Shown in pieces: positions 47,776 through 57,140 of a DNA stretch of 64,000 nucleotides. Position 1 is the first letter of the stretch. The number at the start of each line of letters is the position of its first letter. Source of the DNA: Bacteroidota bacterium (lineage in GTDB: Bacteria > Bacteroidota > Bacteroidia > B-17B0 > Aurantibacillaceae); assembly GCA_030684395.1 (NCBI GenBank), contig JAUXTT010000011.1:310001-374000 (forward strand). The letters are read 5' to 3'. The notes beneath the pieces were generated by a model. The model was not told where the DNA came from, did not search any database, and saw nothing but the letters and a program-made list of their open reading frames with translations. A program made the translations under genes and the position numbers.

Positions 47776-48465
47776 TCATTTTTTTCCTAAATTCCCGAAA
47801 GCGTAACTTACCATATTAGCTCCCATTTTCAAAGCTCTCTGACGGGCTTCTTCCGAATCTTTATGTATCTCAGGATTTTCCCAGCCATCTCCCAAATCGC
47901 ATTCGAAGTCATAAAAACAAACCAAACGACCTTTGTAAATAATACCAAATCCTTGTGGTGGTTTATTATCGTGCTCATGCACTTTTGGCAATCCTTTAGG
48001 AAAATCATATTTCTGATGATAGATGGGATGATCAAAAGGCAACTCTACAAATTCTGATTCCGGAAAAATTTTTTTCATTTCTGTACGAATAAATTTATCC
48101 ATTCCATAGTTATCCGATATGTGTAAAAAACCGCCTGCTATCATATACTTTCTAAGGTTCTGTGCTTCTTCATAATTAAAAACCACATTCCCATGCCCTG
48201 TCATATGAATAAATGGATAATTAAAAATATCAGTACTGCCCGCTTCAACAATTCCCTGTTCAGGGTTGATGTTCATTTTAAGATTATCGTTACAGAATTT
48301 AATAAGATTTGGTAAGGAAGTTTCCAAATTAGCATACCAATCTCCACCTCCGCTGTATTTTAAAACTGCAAACTGATACGTAGGTAATACCTTTTTAAAT
48401 GAGAATGCGCTTATGAGAACACATAAAACACTGAGAAAAATAAAACCTGATTTTTTTAAGCTCAT
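47776..48465 (-). CDS. DUF4159 domain protein
   Basis: A 229-residue exported protein (hydrophobic N-terminus about 5-22). The DUF4159 fold, ThuA/glutamine-amidotransferase-like, is seen in FAVLKYSGGGDWYANLETSLPNLIKFCNDNL, YPFIHMTGHGNVVFNYEEAQNLRKYMIAGGFLHISDNYG and FELPFDHPIYH-like VELPFDHPIYHQ. Its start overlaps the stop of the upstream TPR/PD40 gene by 4 bases, so the two are coupled. Function unknown. Confidence 0.85.
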   Translation of the reverse strand: MSLKKSGFIFLSVLCVLISAFSFKKVLPTYQFAVLKYSGGGDWYANLETSLPNLIKFCNDNLKMNINPEQGIVEAGSTDIFNYPFIHMTGHGNVVFNYEEAQNLRKYMIAGGFLHISDNYGMDKFIRTEMKKIFPESEFVELPFDHPIYHQKYDFPKGLPKVHEHDNKPPQGFGIIYKGRLVCFYDFECDLGDGWENPEIHKDSEEARQRALKMGANMVSYAFGNLGKK

Positions 48466-50027
48466 TTTTTGAGAATATAATCTTTTACATTTTCAGGTTT
48501 TACAGGAAAATCAAAAACCAAAATATCCTCTTTCACTTCTTTAAATCCGTCACAGGAAATAACTACTGAGTATTTTCCCGGAACTAAAGCCATAATATAA
48601 TTTCCTGTTATTGGATTGGGTTTAAAATAGTATTCCTGATTTGTTTTTTTATCCGTTACTGTGATATTAACATTTAGGCAAACTTTATTAAGCGTGTCAG
48701 CATTGGCAACAGCGCCTCTGTAAATAGTATATTTAGGTTCTGCATCTTCAAATTTAATCCGGTAAATATCAAGATCACCTACTCCACCGGGGCGATAAGC
48801 ACTGTAGTACCCTGCACTGTTATCCTTAAGCATACAAATTTGTTCTTCATCATCAGGTGTATTAATTGGGTAACCTAAATTCTGTGGTTTACCCCAGGTT
48901 TGGTTTTCTTCATCCCATACAGCTTTAAACAAATCAAATCCACCAATACTGCTATGCCCTTCTGAGGAGAAGAAGAGTGTTTTCCCATCAGGAGCGAGAT
49001 AAGGAAAATCTTCTTTATACTTTGTATTGATATTGGGTCCTAAATTAGTAGGTAAACCCCATTGTCCGTTTGGTATTTTTTTTGAAGTATATATATCCGA
49101 TTCACCAATTGAGTTTTCATCGTGCCGGCTAAAATAAAGTATAGGCCCCTCTTCTGTTTCAAAAATTGTTCCTGCAAATTCCTTAGCATTGGTGACACTT
49201 TCGCTCAATAATTCCAATTTGGTGTATGCATTCATTCTCTTGTGTGTTGCATACAAGTTCTCTACTTTGTCAGCGTCTATATGATCGATGTATATAATTA
49301 ATTCGCTTCCATCAGGTCTTAATCCAACAATCTCTTCATCGAGAACAGTGTTTATTGGAGCGCCCAAATTTTTAGCCTTTTCCCAATGCCCGTCTCCGGC
49401 TTTGCAGTAAAAAATATCTGAAGAATAATATCCATCTGTTTCAACGCTTGTCGCATGTCCGCCTTTACGTCGGGATGTATAGAAAAGAGTTTGTTCATCG
49501 GCAGTGATAAATGGAAAGTAATCAGGAAATTCTGAATTCACTTCGGGACCCAAATTGGTGAAGGTAATGTTTACCGGAAATTTCACCAGCTCTATTGCGT
49601 TGTTACACATCTCAATATGGTGATCAACCTTTTCAACCTCTTTTTTATCCTTTATTACCAGTGTTTTATATTTTGCATAATTCTTTATTGCGTCATCATA
49701 TTTCCCTGCGAGGTGGTACGCTCTTCCTAAAAAAAACCAGGTATCAATATGACATTTAGGATCTTTAGATGCTGTTTCAAAATACTTAACAGATTCTGCT
49801 TTATTCAGATGTGTGCGTAAATAACAAATTCCTAATCTGTAATTATACTCCATATTCTTTGGCTCTTTAGCAATCAAACTTTTATAGATTGGCATAGCCA
49901 TAAGATAGTTGTAATGCTTAAAATGTTCCTTGGCTTCTTCCGGATCACCCACAACTTTTTTCTGTGGCTGAGAAAAGGCTGCCACAGACATAAAAAACAA
50001 ACATAGTATGGAAAAAAAGGCTTTCAT
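48462..50027 (-). CDS. TPR/PD40 protein, PorE-like without OmpA domain
   Basis: A protein of 521 residues. Order: signal peptide (to AFSQP, about residue 20), TPR helices near residues 28-135 (EEAKEHFKHYNYLMAMPIYKSLI, AYHLAGKYDDAIKNYAKYKTL), PD40/WD40-like repeats near residues 165-400 (PFITADEQTLFYTSRRKGG, YLAPDGKTLFFSSEG) and a terminal beta domain near 440-521. PorE and other type IX proteins have TPR, WD40 and a regulatory domain but end in an OmpA domain; here the protein stops before any OmpA domain. The ATG at 50027 gives the signal peptide. Confidence 0.84.
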   Translation of the reverse strand: MKAFFSILCLFFMSVAAFSQPQKKVVGDPEEAKEHFKHYNYLMAMPIYKSLIAKEPKNMEYNYRLGICYLRTHLNKAESVKYFETASKDPKCHIDTWFFLGRAYHLAGKYDDAIKNYAKYKTLVIKDKKEVEKVDHHIEMCNNAIELVKFPVNITFTNLGPEVNSEFPDYFPFITADEQTLFYTSRRKGGHATSVETDGYYSSDIFYCKAGDGHWEKAKNLGAPINTVLDEEIVGLRPDGSELIIYIDHIDADKVENLYATHKRMNAYTKLELLSESVTNAKEFAGTIFETEEGPILYFSRHDENSIGESDIYTSKKIPNGQWGLPTNLGPNINTKYKEDFPYLAPDGKTLFFSSEGHSSIGGFDLFKAVWDEENQTWGKPQNLGYPINTPDDEEQICMLKDNSAGYYSAYRPGGVGDLDIYRIKFEDAEPKYTIYRGAVANADTLNKVCLNVNITVTDKKTNQEYYFKPNPITGNYIMALVPGKYSVVISCDGFKEVKEDILVFDFPVKPENVKDYILKK

Positions 50028-50087
50028 CAACGGTCGTGTTCTGAGGCACAATGTATAAATTTCATGCCAAATTATCAAGAAACAAGC

Positions 50088-50918
50088 CTATTGTTTTTTC
50101 GATAAGCGATGCAAGGTTTCTTTTTCACTCTTACTTAGGCTATCGTAGCCCGATTTATGGATTTTTTCAAGCAATTCATCCAGGCTTTTTTGTTCTTCTT
50201 TACGACCCTGATTGTACTCGTAATCACTTACACGGGTATTATGAACTACTTTTAGTTTTGACCTCTTTTTCCCTAAACCGATAAACCATGCTCCTATATC
50301 ATTACGGTTCTTAAGCTGTAAACCGTATATCATTCCAAACAAGCCTCCTCCTATATGCGAGATTTTTCCGCCTGTATTGTAGGAAAGGTCTATCACGGAA
50401 GAAAGAATAAATACAGCAGTTACCACCCATTTTAATTTCACCTCACCAAACAAAAACAGATGTACAGGCATATTAGGTGCATAAAATCCTATAGCTGCAC
50501 CAATGGCCATAACGGATGCAGAGGCTCCAATAAGTTTTCCTCCTATTCCGGGAATTATCATTGCCGAAATGAAGAATAATAGAGCTCCACAAATTCCACC
50601 AAACAGGTAAACAAAGAATAGGCGCTGGCCTCCGATTACAGAAACAAAGATCTGGCTCATAAAAAAGAGCATGAGCATGTTATAAAAAATATGTGCAAGC
50701 TCTGTATGTGTGAACATATAAGTAAGAACGCCCCATAGATGAGTTAAAAACTCCATTGGATCTGAATATGTGGCAGTGTAATCGGCAAGGGATATAGTTT
50801 TTCCGGAGAGGTGGTAGGTAAGATTAAACACTAAAAATACCACCACATTTACAATGATGAGCTTGGTCATTACACCACTTGCTTTAAAGCTATTTGATAT
50901 TTGATCGAGAAATGACAT
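50088..50918 (-). CDS. Rhomboid family intramembrane serine protease
   Basis: A 276-residue membrane protease with six hydrophobic segments. HTELAHIFYNMLMLFFMSQIF near residue 70 is the H-x-x-x-N region. The catalytic Ser is in KLIGASASVMAIGAAIGF near residue 130 and the His in KISHIGGGLFGMIYG near residue 190. A soluble C-terminal tail with helices follows. Gene order rhomboid, rhomboid, mutL is seen; the second rhomboid is 10 bases upstream. Confidence 0.92.
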   Translation of the reverse strand: MSFLDQISNSFKASGVMTKLIIVNVVVFLVFNLTYHLSGKTISLADYTATYSDPMEFLTHLWGVLTYMFTHTELAHIFYNMLMLFFMSQIFVSVIGGQRLFFVYLFGGICGALLFFISAMIIPGIGGKLIGASASVMAIGAAIGFYAPNMPVHLFLFGEVKLKWVVTAVFILSSVIDLSYNTGGKISHIGGGLFGMIYGLQLKNRNDIGAWFIGLGKKRSKLKVVHNTRVSDYEYNQGRKEEQKSLDELLEKIHKSGYDSLSKSEKETLHRLSKKQ

Positions 50919-50927
50919 TTGCTAAAA

Positions 50928-51782
50928 TTAATAAAAATGAGTTCTATCCTTTTTCCAAAGCATGATCATTATAAAGCCAAATAACATGCCACCCAAATGA
51001 GCAAAGTGAGCTACGTTATCTTGTGGATTATTAGAAATTGCCGAATAAATTTCAATTATACCATAAAGAATCACAAAATACTTCGCTTTAATCGGAATGA
51101 AGAAATATATGTTCAGGTATGTGTTAGGGAACATCATTCCAAATGCCAACAACAATCCAAACAATGATCCCGAAGCGCCAACTATAACATTAGCATTCAG
51201 GTAATCCGCTTTAAACTGATCTAAATAATTATGGGCCAGTAATAAAGCTCCTGAAGGGTCTGCGGGCAACAATGAATTATATTTGTCCGCAAAAGAATTG
51301 AATGCGCTTGATGTTTCGTAAGACAAACTACCACGAAATTGAATACTATTAACAAATGTTTCGAAGCTACCGATTGTCATTCCATTATGCACTTCTGATA
51401 TGGAATTCATAAGAGGAGTGATCTCAAAGTAATAAACCACGTATTGAGTGAGTGCTGCTCCCATTCCTGTTATCAGATAAAATATTAGAAATCGTTTTGA
51501 GCCCCAAACGTTCTCTAACACCGAGCCGAAAGTCCAAACAGCAAACATATTGAAGAAAATATGCATGAAATTACCATGCATAAAAATGTAGGTTATAAAT
51601 TGATAAGGTTTGAAATAGTCCGCAGAATAATAATGCAAACCAAGATAGTTCTCCAGTCTAAAATTCATTTTATACTCAAGAATAACCTGCGCAAGAAACA
51701 ATATCCCACTGATAATTAAAATATTTTTAACTACCGGTGGCAATATTTGAAAACTCCTTGGTCTAAATTCCTGCTGACTCAT
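50928..51782 (-). CDS. Rhomboid family intramembrane serine protease (second copy)
   Basis: A 284-residue rhomboid. MHGNFMHIFFNMFAVWTFG near residue 70 supplies the conserved His and Asn. The active Ser is in VIVGASGSLFGLLLAFG near residue 200 and the His in VAHFAHLGGMLFGFIM near residue 260. It has an insertion of about 80 residues between the second and third membrane segments that the neighbouring copy lacks. Its ATG directly abuts the mutL stop codon. Confidence 0.92.
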   Translation of the reverse strand: MSQQEFRPRSFQILPPVVKNILIISGILFLAQVILEYKMNFRLENYLGLHYYSADYFKPYQFITYIFMHGNFMHIFFNMFAVWTFGSVLENVWGSKRFLIFYLITGMGAALTQYVVYYFEITPLMNSISEVHNGMTIGSFETFVNSIQFRGSLSYETSSAFNSFADKYNSLLPADPSGALLLAHNYLDQFKADYLNANVIVGASGSLFGLLLAFGMMFPNTYLNIYFFIPIKAKYFVILYGIIEIYSAISNNPQDNVAHFAHLGGMLFGFIMIMLWKKDRTHFY

Positions 51783-53624
51783 CTACCTCTTTTTAAAAAG
51801 TTTATCTATATCCGAAATGCTGATCAAGGAAACAATTGCTTTACCTGAAGGAGAAAACGAATAATTTTCCAGAGAAAATAAATGCTCTACCAACAACAGC
51901 ATTTCATTTGCACTCAAATCTTTCCCATACTGAATGCAGGTTTTCTTTGCAATCGAACGGCAAAGGTTTTCCCGAACTTCCAACTTCACATCAATATTAT
52001 TCAATTTGTAATTTTCCAAGATTCCTTCTATCATTTCAATACTATTTTGCCCGGTAAGATCGGCGGGAACACCATGCACTACAATGCTGGTCTTTCCGAA
52101 ATTCTCAATTTCAAAACCTAAATATTTTAATTCTTCTTTTAGTTCCTGGATCAAATTAAAATCGATTGGGCTCAGATCAACCGTTTGCGGAAACAAGTCC
52201 TGCTGCGAATAAATAGCGTTACTTCCAAATGCTTTCAGGTAATGTTCGTACAATACACTTTCGTGCGCCCGATGCTGATCAACCAGCATCAATCCTTCCG
52301 ATGTTTCGGTAACAATGTATTTGTTATGAAGCTGAAAGAGCTTTCCAATCTTTACTTCGTTCTTGTTTTGCTCAAACAATTGCTCTTGTTCCTGCTCTGT
52401 TTCAAAAATATGTTCAATTGGATTAGTATGTGTTTGATAGAGTTCTTGCCAGTTTTCTTTATTATTTTTATAAAGTGAACTCTCGTAATTTTTAGTTGAA
52501 CCTCCACTGCTATTACTCTTGAAAGGATTGTAGTCTGGATTGTAAGAAATCTGCGGAGCTTTTATTTCCTCTTTTGGTTTAGAATAATCTATTTCAAAAG
52601 ATTGTTCCGTATCAAAATCCAAACTTGGTGCAAGGTTTGCTTTTCCAAGGGCGCGTTTTACTGCAGTCTTAAGAATCACAAACAATGTTTTTTCGTCCTC
52701 AAATTTTATTTCTGTTTTTGTAGGGTGAATATTTATATCAATGGTATTTGGCGGAAGGTCAATAAAAATAAAGTATGCAGGGAATTCATCTCCGTTGATC
52801 AGATCAGTATATGCATCTGAAACCGCATAATTCAAATACGGACTTTTAATAAAACGGTTATTTACAAAAAAATACTGTTCACCTCTTTTTTTCTTGGCTG
52901 CCGATGGTTTCCCAACATAACCTTTTATAGAAAATCCGGGAGTAACTTCATTTACTGCAACCAAATTCCCTTTAATAGAAGAGCTGAATAAACTCTCAAT
53001 CCTAACGATCAATTGCGATGCCTGCAGATGATACATTTCATGATTGTTGTTGAACAGGCTGAAAGAAACTTCCGGATGGGCCAAAGCAACACGCTCAAAT
53101 TCATCAACTATGTGTTTCAATTCAATATTATCATTTTTCAAAAAATTTCTTCGTGCCGGAATATTAAAGAAAATATTTTTCACCGAAAAAGATGTGCCAA
53201 CTGCACAACTGCATGGTTCTTGTTTCACAATTTTATTCCCTTCGTTTTCAATGAGTATTCCTACGGAAGAATCAACAGTTCTGGTTTTCAGTTCTACCTG
53301 TGCAACCGCAGATATAGCAGCCAATGCTTCACCTCTGAAACCTTTGGTCAGGATATTAAAAAGATCTTCGGCCGTTTTTAATTTGGAAGTAGCATGCCGT
53401 TCGAAACACATGCGTGCATCCGTTTCGCTCATCCCTTTCCCGTTATCAATTACCTGAACCAGTGTTTTACCACCATCCTTTACAATAAGTTTAATTGAAC
53501 TTGCACCGGCATCAACCGAATTCTCCAACAATTCTTTCACAATAGAAGCTGGACGTTGCACAACTTCCCCTGCCGCTATTTGATTGGCAACATTTTCGGG
53601 CAATAATGATATAATATCAGGCAT
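51783..53624 (-). CDS. mutL: DNA mismatch repair protein MutL
   Basis: A 613-residue MutL, the ATPase and coordinator of mismatch repair. The GHKL ATPase is NQIAAGEVVQRPASIVKELLENSVDAG near residues 12-40, with GFRGEALAAISAVA near residue 95. The C-terminal endonuclease motif DQHRAHESVLYE near residue 445 is close to the consensus DQHA(X)2E(X)4E, with Arg for Ala. An incising MutL fits organisms lacking MutH. The two rhomboid genes follow without a gap. Confidence 0.95.
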   Translation of the reverse strand: MPDIISLLPENVANQIAAGEVVQRPASIVKELLENSVDAGASSIKLIVKDGGKTLVQVIDNGKGMSETDARMCFERHATSKLKTAEDLFNILTKGFRGEALAAISAVAQVELKTRTVDSSVGILIENEGNKIVKQEPCSCAVGTSFSVKNIFFNIPARRNFLKNDNIELKHIVDEFERVALAHPEVSFSLFNNNHEMYHLQASQLIVRIESLFSSSIKGNLVAVNEVTPGFSIKGYVGKPSAAKKKRGEQYFFVNNRFIKSPYLNYAVSDAYTDLINGDEFPAYFIFIDLPPNTIDINIHPTKTEIKFEDEKTLFVILKTAVKRALGKANLAPSLDFDTEQSFEIDYSKPKEEIKAPQISYNPDYNPFKSNSSGGSTKNYESSLYKNNKENWQELYQTHTNPIEHIFETEQEQEQLFEQNKNEVKIGKLFQLHNKYIVTETSEGLMLVDQHRAHESVLYEHYLKAFGSNAIYSQQDLFPQTVDLSPIDFNLIQELKEELKYLGFEIENFGKTSIVVHGVPADLTGQNSIEMIEGILENYKLNNIDVKLEVRENLCRSIAKKTCIQYGKDLSANEMLLLVEHLFSLENYSFSPSGKAIVSLISISDIDKLFKKR

Positions 53625-53761
53625 AATTGAGCCTACGAATGTACAAAATAAAGCAAGGAAAAGAAAGCCGGAAATCGCTAAAAAGTATTAAGAATTGCTA
53701 CATTCTATAGCCGAAATGCTCGCAAATTTCACTGAAATTGCATTATCAAATGCATCAATCT

Positions 53762-55057
53762 ATGAACGAAGACTTTTTACACTATGTTTGGAAGTTCGGT
53801 CTTTTTGACAAAACCGGCCTTAAAACGACTTCCGGAGAACCTCTTAGTATTACTAAACCGGGAGAGCACAACTATGATAGCGGGCCTGATTTTTTCAACT
53901 CCAAAATTCAGTTAAATGATACACTTTGGTTTGGAAACGTAGAGATCCATATCAATTCTTCTGACTGGAACAAACACCTTCATCAAAATGATAAAGCTTA
54001 CAATAATGTTGTTTTACATGTGGTTCTTAATCATGACAAAGAAATTAAAAACGAAATAGGTGAAATACTCCCCGTGCTTGAATTAAAATTCAGAATTCTT
54101 CCTAATGTTCAGCGAAATTATGAATTACTCGAGAGTTCTAAGAAAGCAATTGCGTGTACCAATATGTTGGATGGTGTAAAAGAACACACTTCATCAGCAT
54201 GGCTGCAACGTATGGCAATTGAGCGTTTGGAAGAAAAAATGGAGGCGATCAAATCCATTTTTATTAACAACAATAAAGACTGGCAAGAAACATTTTATCA
54301 GCTATTGGCCAGGAATTTTGGTTTTCAAATAAACGGTGATGCTTTTTATTTGCTTGCCAAACATCTGCCTTTGCAAATTATATACAAACACCGAAGCAGC
54401 CTCTTTCAGTTGGAGAGTTTGTTGTTTGGGCAATCGGGTTTACTGGAAGACCAACTCGAAGAACCCTATGCACAAAAACTTCAAAACGAATACGAGTTTT
54501 TACGCAAAAAATACTCACTGATTCCGCTCAAAAAAGAAAACTGGAAATACCTGCGGATGCGTCCGGTAAATTTTCCCACCATTCGAATTGCCCAATTTGC
54601 CGCACTTTTACATACTTCCTCACATTTATTCTCCAAAATAGTGGAAAGTAATTCTATCACAGAAACCAAACGATTATTTACTGCCGAACCGTCGGAGTTT
54701 TGGAATACACATTACTCTTTTACCTCCTTATCAAAGTCTTCTACAAAAGCAATTGGTGATTCAACAGCTTCTAATATTCTAATTAATACCGTTGCCCCTT
54801 TATTGTTTTTTTACGGAAAGGAAAAAGAAGATGACAGATACACTGAACGAACGGTTGAATTACTTTTTTCAATAGAGCCGGAAGATAACAAGATCACGCG
54901 GGAATACTCGGATTCAGGGCTCATGCCCAAAAATGCAGGTGAATCTCAGGGAATGATAAATCTCCATAAAAATTATTGTAAAAAATTTGCTTGCCTGAAT
55001 TGTACAATTGGTAACAGTATCTTAAGACAAGAATCCTATACAATTGTAGATAATTGA
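53762..55057 (+). CDS. DUF2851 family protein
   Basis: A protein of 431 residues beginning MNEDFLHYVWKFGLFDKTGL, the standard start of the Bacteroidetes DUF2851 family. Other parts are GPDFFNSKIQLNDTLWFGNVEIHINSSDWNKH near residues 48-80 and NKDWQETFYQLLARNFGFQINGDAF near residue 175. Function unknown. Two earlier start codons lie 4 and 8 codons upstream. It is divergent from mutL. Confidence 0.85.
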   Translation: MNEDFLHYVWKFGLFDKTGLKTTSGEPLSITKPGEHNYDSGPDFFNSKIQLNDTLWFGNVEIHINSSDWNKHLHQNDKAYNNVVLHVVLNHDKEIKNEIGEILPVLELKFRILPNVQRNYELLESSKKAIACTNMLDGVKEHTSSAWLQRMAIERLEEKMEAIKSIFINNNKDWQETFYQLLARNFGFQINGDAFYLLAKHLPLQIIYKHRSSLFQLESLLFGQSGLLEDQLEEPYAQKLQNEYEFLRKKYSLIPLKKENWKYLRMRPVNFPTIRIAQFAALLHTSSHLFSKIVESNSITETKRLFTAEPSEFWNTHYSFTSLSKSSTKAIGDSTASNILINTVAPLLFFYGKEKEDDRYTERTVELLFSIEPEDNKITREYSDSGLMPKNAGESQGMINLHKNYCKKFACLNCTIGNSILRQESYTIVDN

Positions 55058-55075
55058 AAAAAAATCTTATTTTTG
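55044..55075 (+). promoter_or_regulatory. Bacteroidetes promoter of the gene at 55095
   Basis: TTG (55044-55046), 21 bases, then TATTTTTG (55068-55075). The ATG is at 55095. The -33 element overlaps the end of the DUF2851 coding region. Confidence 0.55.
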
Positions 55076-55094
55076 TATGTAAATCGTCAAATTT

Positions 55095-55553
55095 ATGATG
55101 CGAGCCTTTTATCTTACTGCCCTTGTACTAACGGTAATATTTATTGTTATTTCTTTCGTCTATATTGAGAAGGTTCACTCAGCAAGAATGGATGCAATTT
55201 ATAACAGTTTGAGTTATGATTCGTATGATTCTTACGGCTCATCTTCTTATTACGATTCAGACAGAGATAATGAAATGACGCAAGAAATGGGCTTTATTTC
55301 TTTGTTTTTCTTTTTTGTTTACCTCGCAGTTGAAATTTTGACATTTGTAAAATTAAAGACGAAAACCATGAAGGTTCTTACTATTATTGGGATCTCGTTC
55401 ACCGGCATCATGCTTGCATGGGACGCATTAATGATTAGCAGTCCGGGAGGAGTTTCCTTTGACGAAGTTGGTCCGATTTGGGTTTTATTTGGAATTATTC
55501 AGTTGGCATTTTGTATCGTAGGAGTTATTCACGCATTCAGAAAAAAAGCATAA
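55095..55553 (+). CDS. Unknown four-helix membrane protein
   Basis: A 152-residue membrane protein with four hydrophobic segments (about 5-24, 68-86, 95-113, 128-146). A loop between the first two is rich in Tyr, Ser and Asp (SYDSYDSYGSSSYYDSD). Not recognised. Its stop codon abuts the ATG of the PspC-like gene, so they are one operon, suggesting a membrane stress or maintenance role by association. Confidence 0.7.
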   Translation: MMRAFYLTALVLTVIFIVISFVYIEKVHSARMDAIYNSLSYDSYDSYGSSSYYDSDRDNEMTQEMGFISLFFFFVYLAVEILTFVKLKTKTMKVLTIIGISFTGIMLAWDALMISSPGGVSFDEVGPIWVLFGIIQLAFCIVGVIHAFRKKA

Positions 55554-55784
55554 ATGATAAACAAGGTAATTGTATGGTTTGAGCAGCAAGCTTTCGGGGT
55601 TTGCGAATGGTGGGGAAAAAGTCTCGGCATCAAAACTACTCATATCCGTATGTATTTTATTTATCTATCTTTCTTTACAATCGGGTCCCCTGTAATTGTG
55701 TACTTCATTATGGCATTTATCCTTGAACACAAAGAGTTCTTTAAGCCACGTAAATTCAGAAGAAGAAGCGTTTGGGATCTTTGA
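55554..55784 (+). CDS. PspC-domain protein
   Basis: A 76-residue protein of the PspC type. FGVCEWWGKSLGIKTTHIRMYFIYLSFFTIGSPVIVYFIMAFIL carries the domain's GVC...LG...IRxxFI pattern and its single long membrane helix. The tail is basic (RKFRRRS). PspC domains sense or transmit membrane stress. It is translated directly after the preceding membrane protein. Confidence 0.82.
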   Translation: MINKVIVWFEQQAFGVCEWWGKSLGIKTTHIRMYFIYLSFFTIGSPVIVYFIMAFILEHKEFFKPRKFRRRSVWDL

Positions 55785-55789
55785 TTTTC

Positions 55790-55893
55790 TGCCACAGGTT
55801 CCACAGATTTTCACTGATTTATAAATTTCTATTTTACTTCATTTAAGTATTATTACAAAAATAATCCACGCAATCCGTGTAATCTGCGGCGAC
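55790..55893. repeat. Family A palindromic repeat
   Basis: Left arm TGCCACAGGTTCCACAGATT and TTCACTGATT (55790-55819), right arm AATCCACGCAATCCGTGTAA and TCTGCGGCG (55863-55891). It separates the PspC-like gene and ispH. Confidence 0.65.
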
Positions 55894-55916
55894 TTTTATC
55901 TACCTTTATCCCCTAA

Positions 55917-57137
55917 ATGAAAACCTTTAACATACCCGAATTTTATAGAAGTCCACTTATCTCTTCTATCAAACAAATTCGTAAAGTAAATGATCCTCGT
56001 AAAAAAGATTTTTCTCCAACTTATATAGATTTTGGTCCAGTTGCTTTTTATATTGCACGTCATTTTGGATTTTGTTATGGTGTAGAAAACGCAATCGAGA
56101 TTTCTTTCAGGGCAATTGATGAAAACCCGGGGAAGAACATCTACTTATTGAGTCAGATGATCCACAATCCTGAAGTGAACAAGGATCTAGAAGAAGCGGG
56201 GGTAAAATTTTTACAGGATACTTATGGAAACCAATTGATTCCTTTTAATGCATTAACTGCAAACGATGTGGTTCTTATTCCCGCTTTCGGCACAACACTG
56301 GAAATAGAAAAAATGCTGGAAGAAAAAAACATTGAGATCCAAAAATACAATACTACCTGTCCCTTTGTTGAACGTGTATGGAAACGTGCTGAGCAAATAG
56401 GAACTGAAGATTATACGATTATCATTCACGGAAAAAATAACCACGAAGAAACGCGCGCTACTTTTTCACACAGCAAATATTACAGTAAAGCTATTGTAGT
56501 AAAAGATCTTGAGGAATCAAAAAAACTGGCTGCTTATATTTCAGGAACAAAAAACGTTTCAGAATTCTATAAAGAATTTGAAGGTAAATTTTCTGAAGGA
56601 TTTGATCCGGCAAAAGATCTTTCTAAAATCGGAGTAATCAATCAAACTACCATGCTTGCCACAGAAACCCAGGAGATCGCAGATTACTTTAAAAAGATAA
56701 TAACTGAAAAATACGGAGAAGCAGAATTAAAAAAACATTTTGCCGATACGCGCGATACTTTATGTTACGCTACTAATGAAAATCAGGATGCCACTTACGG
56801 TTTACTGGAATCAAACGCTGATATGGCAATCGTAGTTGGCGGTTACAATAGCTCCAATACTTCTCATTTAGTAGAACTACTCGAAAGAAAATTCAAAACT
56901 TATTTTATTTCTTCCGAAAAAGAAATTACGGATAAGAACGAAATTCATCATTTCGATTATCCGAATCACAAACACCTTGTTTCACAAAATTATTTTCCGG
57001 ATCGGGAAAAAATAAACATTATACTTACCAGCGGTGCTTCCTGCCCCGATGCTGTTGTAGAAAAAGTAATGAATAAGATAGTTTCTTTTTTTCCTGATGC
57101 AAAAACAAAAGAAGAAGTACTCACTCAACTGAACTAA
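55917..57137 (+). CDS. ispH: 4-hydroxy-3-methylbut-2-enyl diphosphate reductase
   Basis: The last step of the MEP isoprenoid pathway, a 4Fe-4S enzyme. It has 406 residues, the long form. The three cluster Cys are in FGFCYGVENAI near residue 52, TTCPFVERVWKR near residue 148 and SGASCPDAVVEKVM near residue 377. HGKNNHEETRATFSH carries the substrate-binding His region. It fits with the polyprenyl synthase at the window start in isoprenoid supply, though they are not linked. The exonuclease gene follows 3 bases later. Confidence 0.95.
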   Translation: MKTFNIPEFYRSPLISSIKQIRKVNDPRKKDFSPTYIDFGPVAFYIARHFGFCYGVENAIEISFRAIDENPGKNIYLLSQMIHNPEVNKDLEEAGVKFLQDTYGNQLIPFNALTANDVVLIPAFGTTLEIEKMLEEKNIEIQKYNTTCPFVERVWKRAEQIGTEDYTIIIHGKNNHEETRATFSHSKYYSKAIVVKDLEESKKLAAYISGTKNVSEFYKEFEGKFSEGFDPAKDLSKIGVINQTTMLATETQEIADYFKKIITEKYGEAELKKHFADTRDTLCYATNENQDATYGLLESNADMAIVVGGYNSSNTSHLVELLERKFKTYFISSEKEITDKNEIHHFDYPNHKHLVSQNYFPDREKINIILTSGASCPDAVVEKVMNKIVSFFPDAKTKEEVLTQLN

Positions 57138-57140
57138 ACC

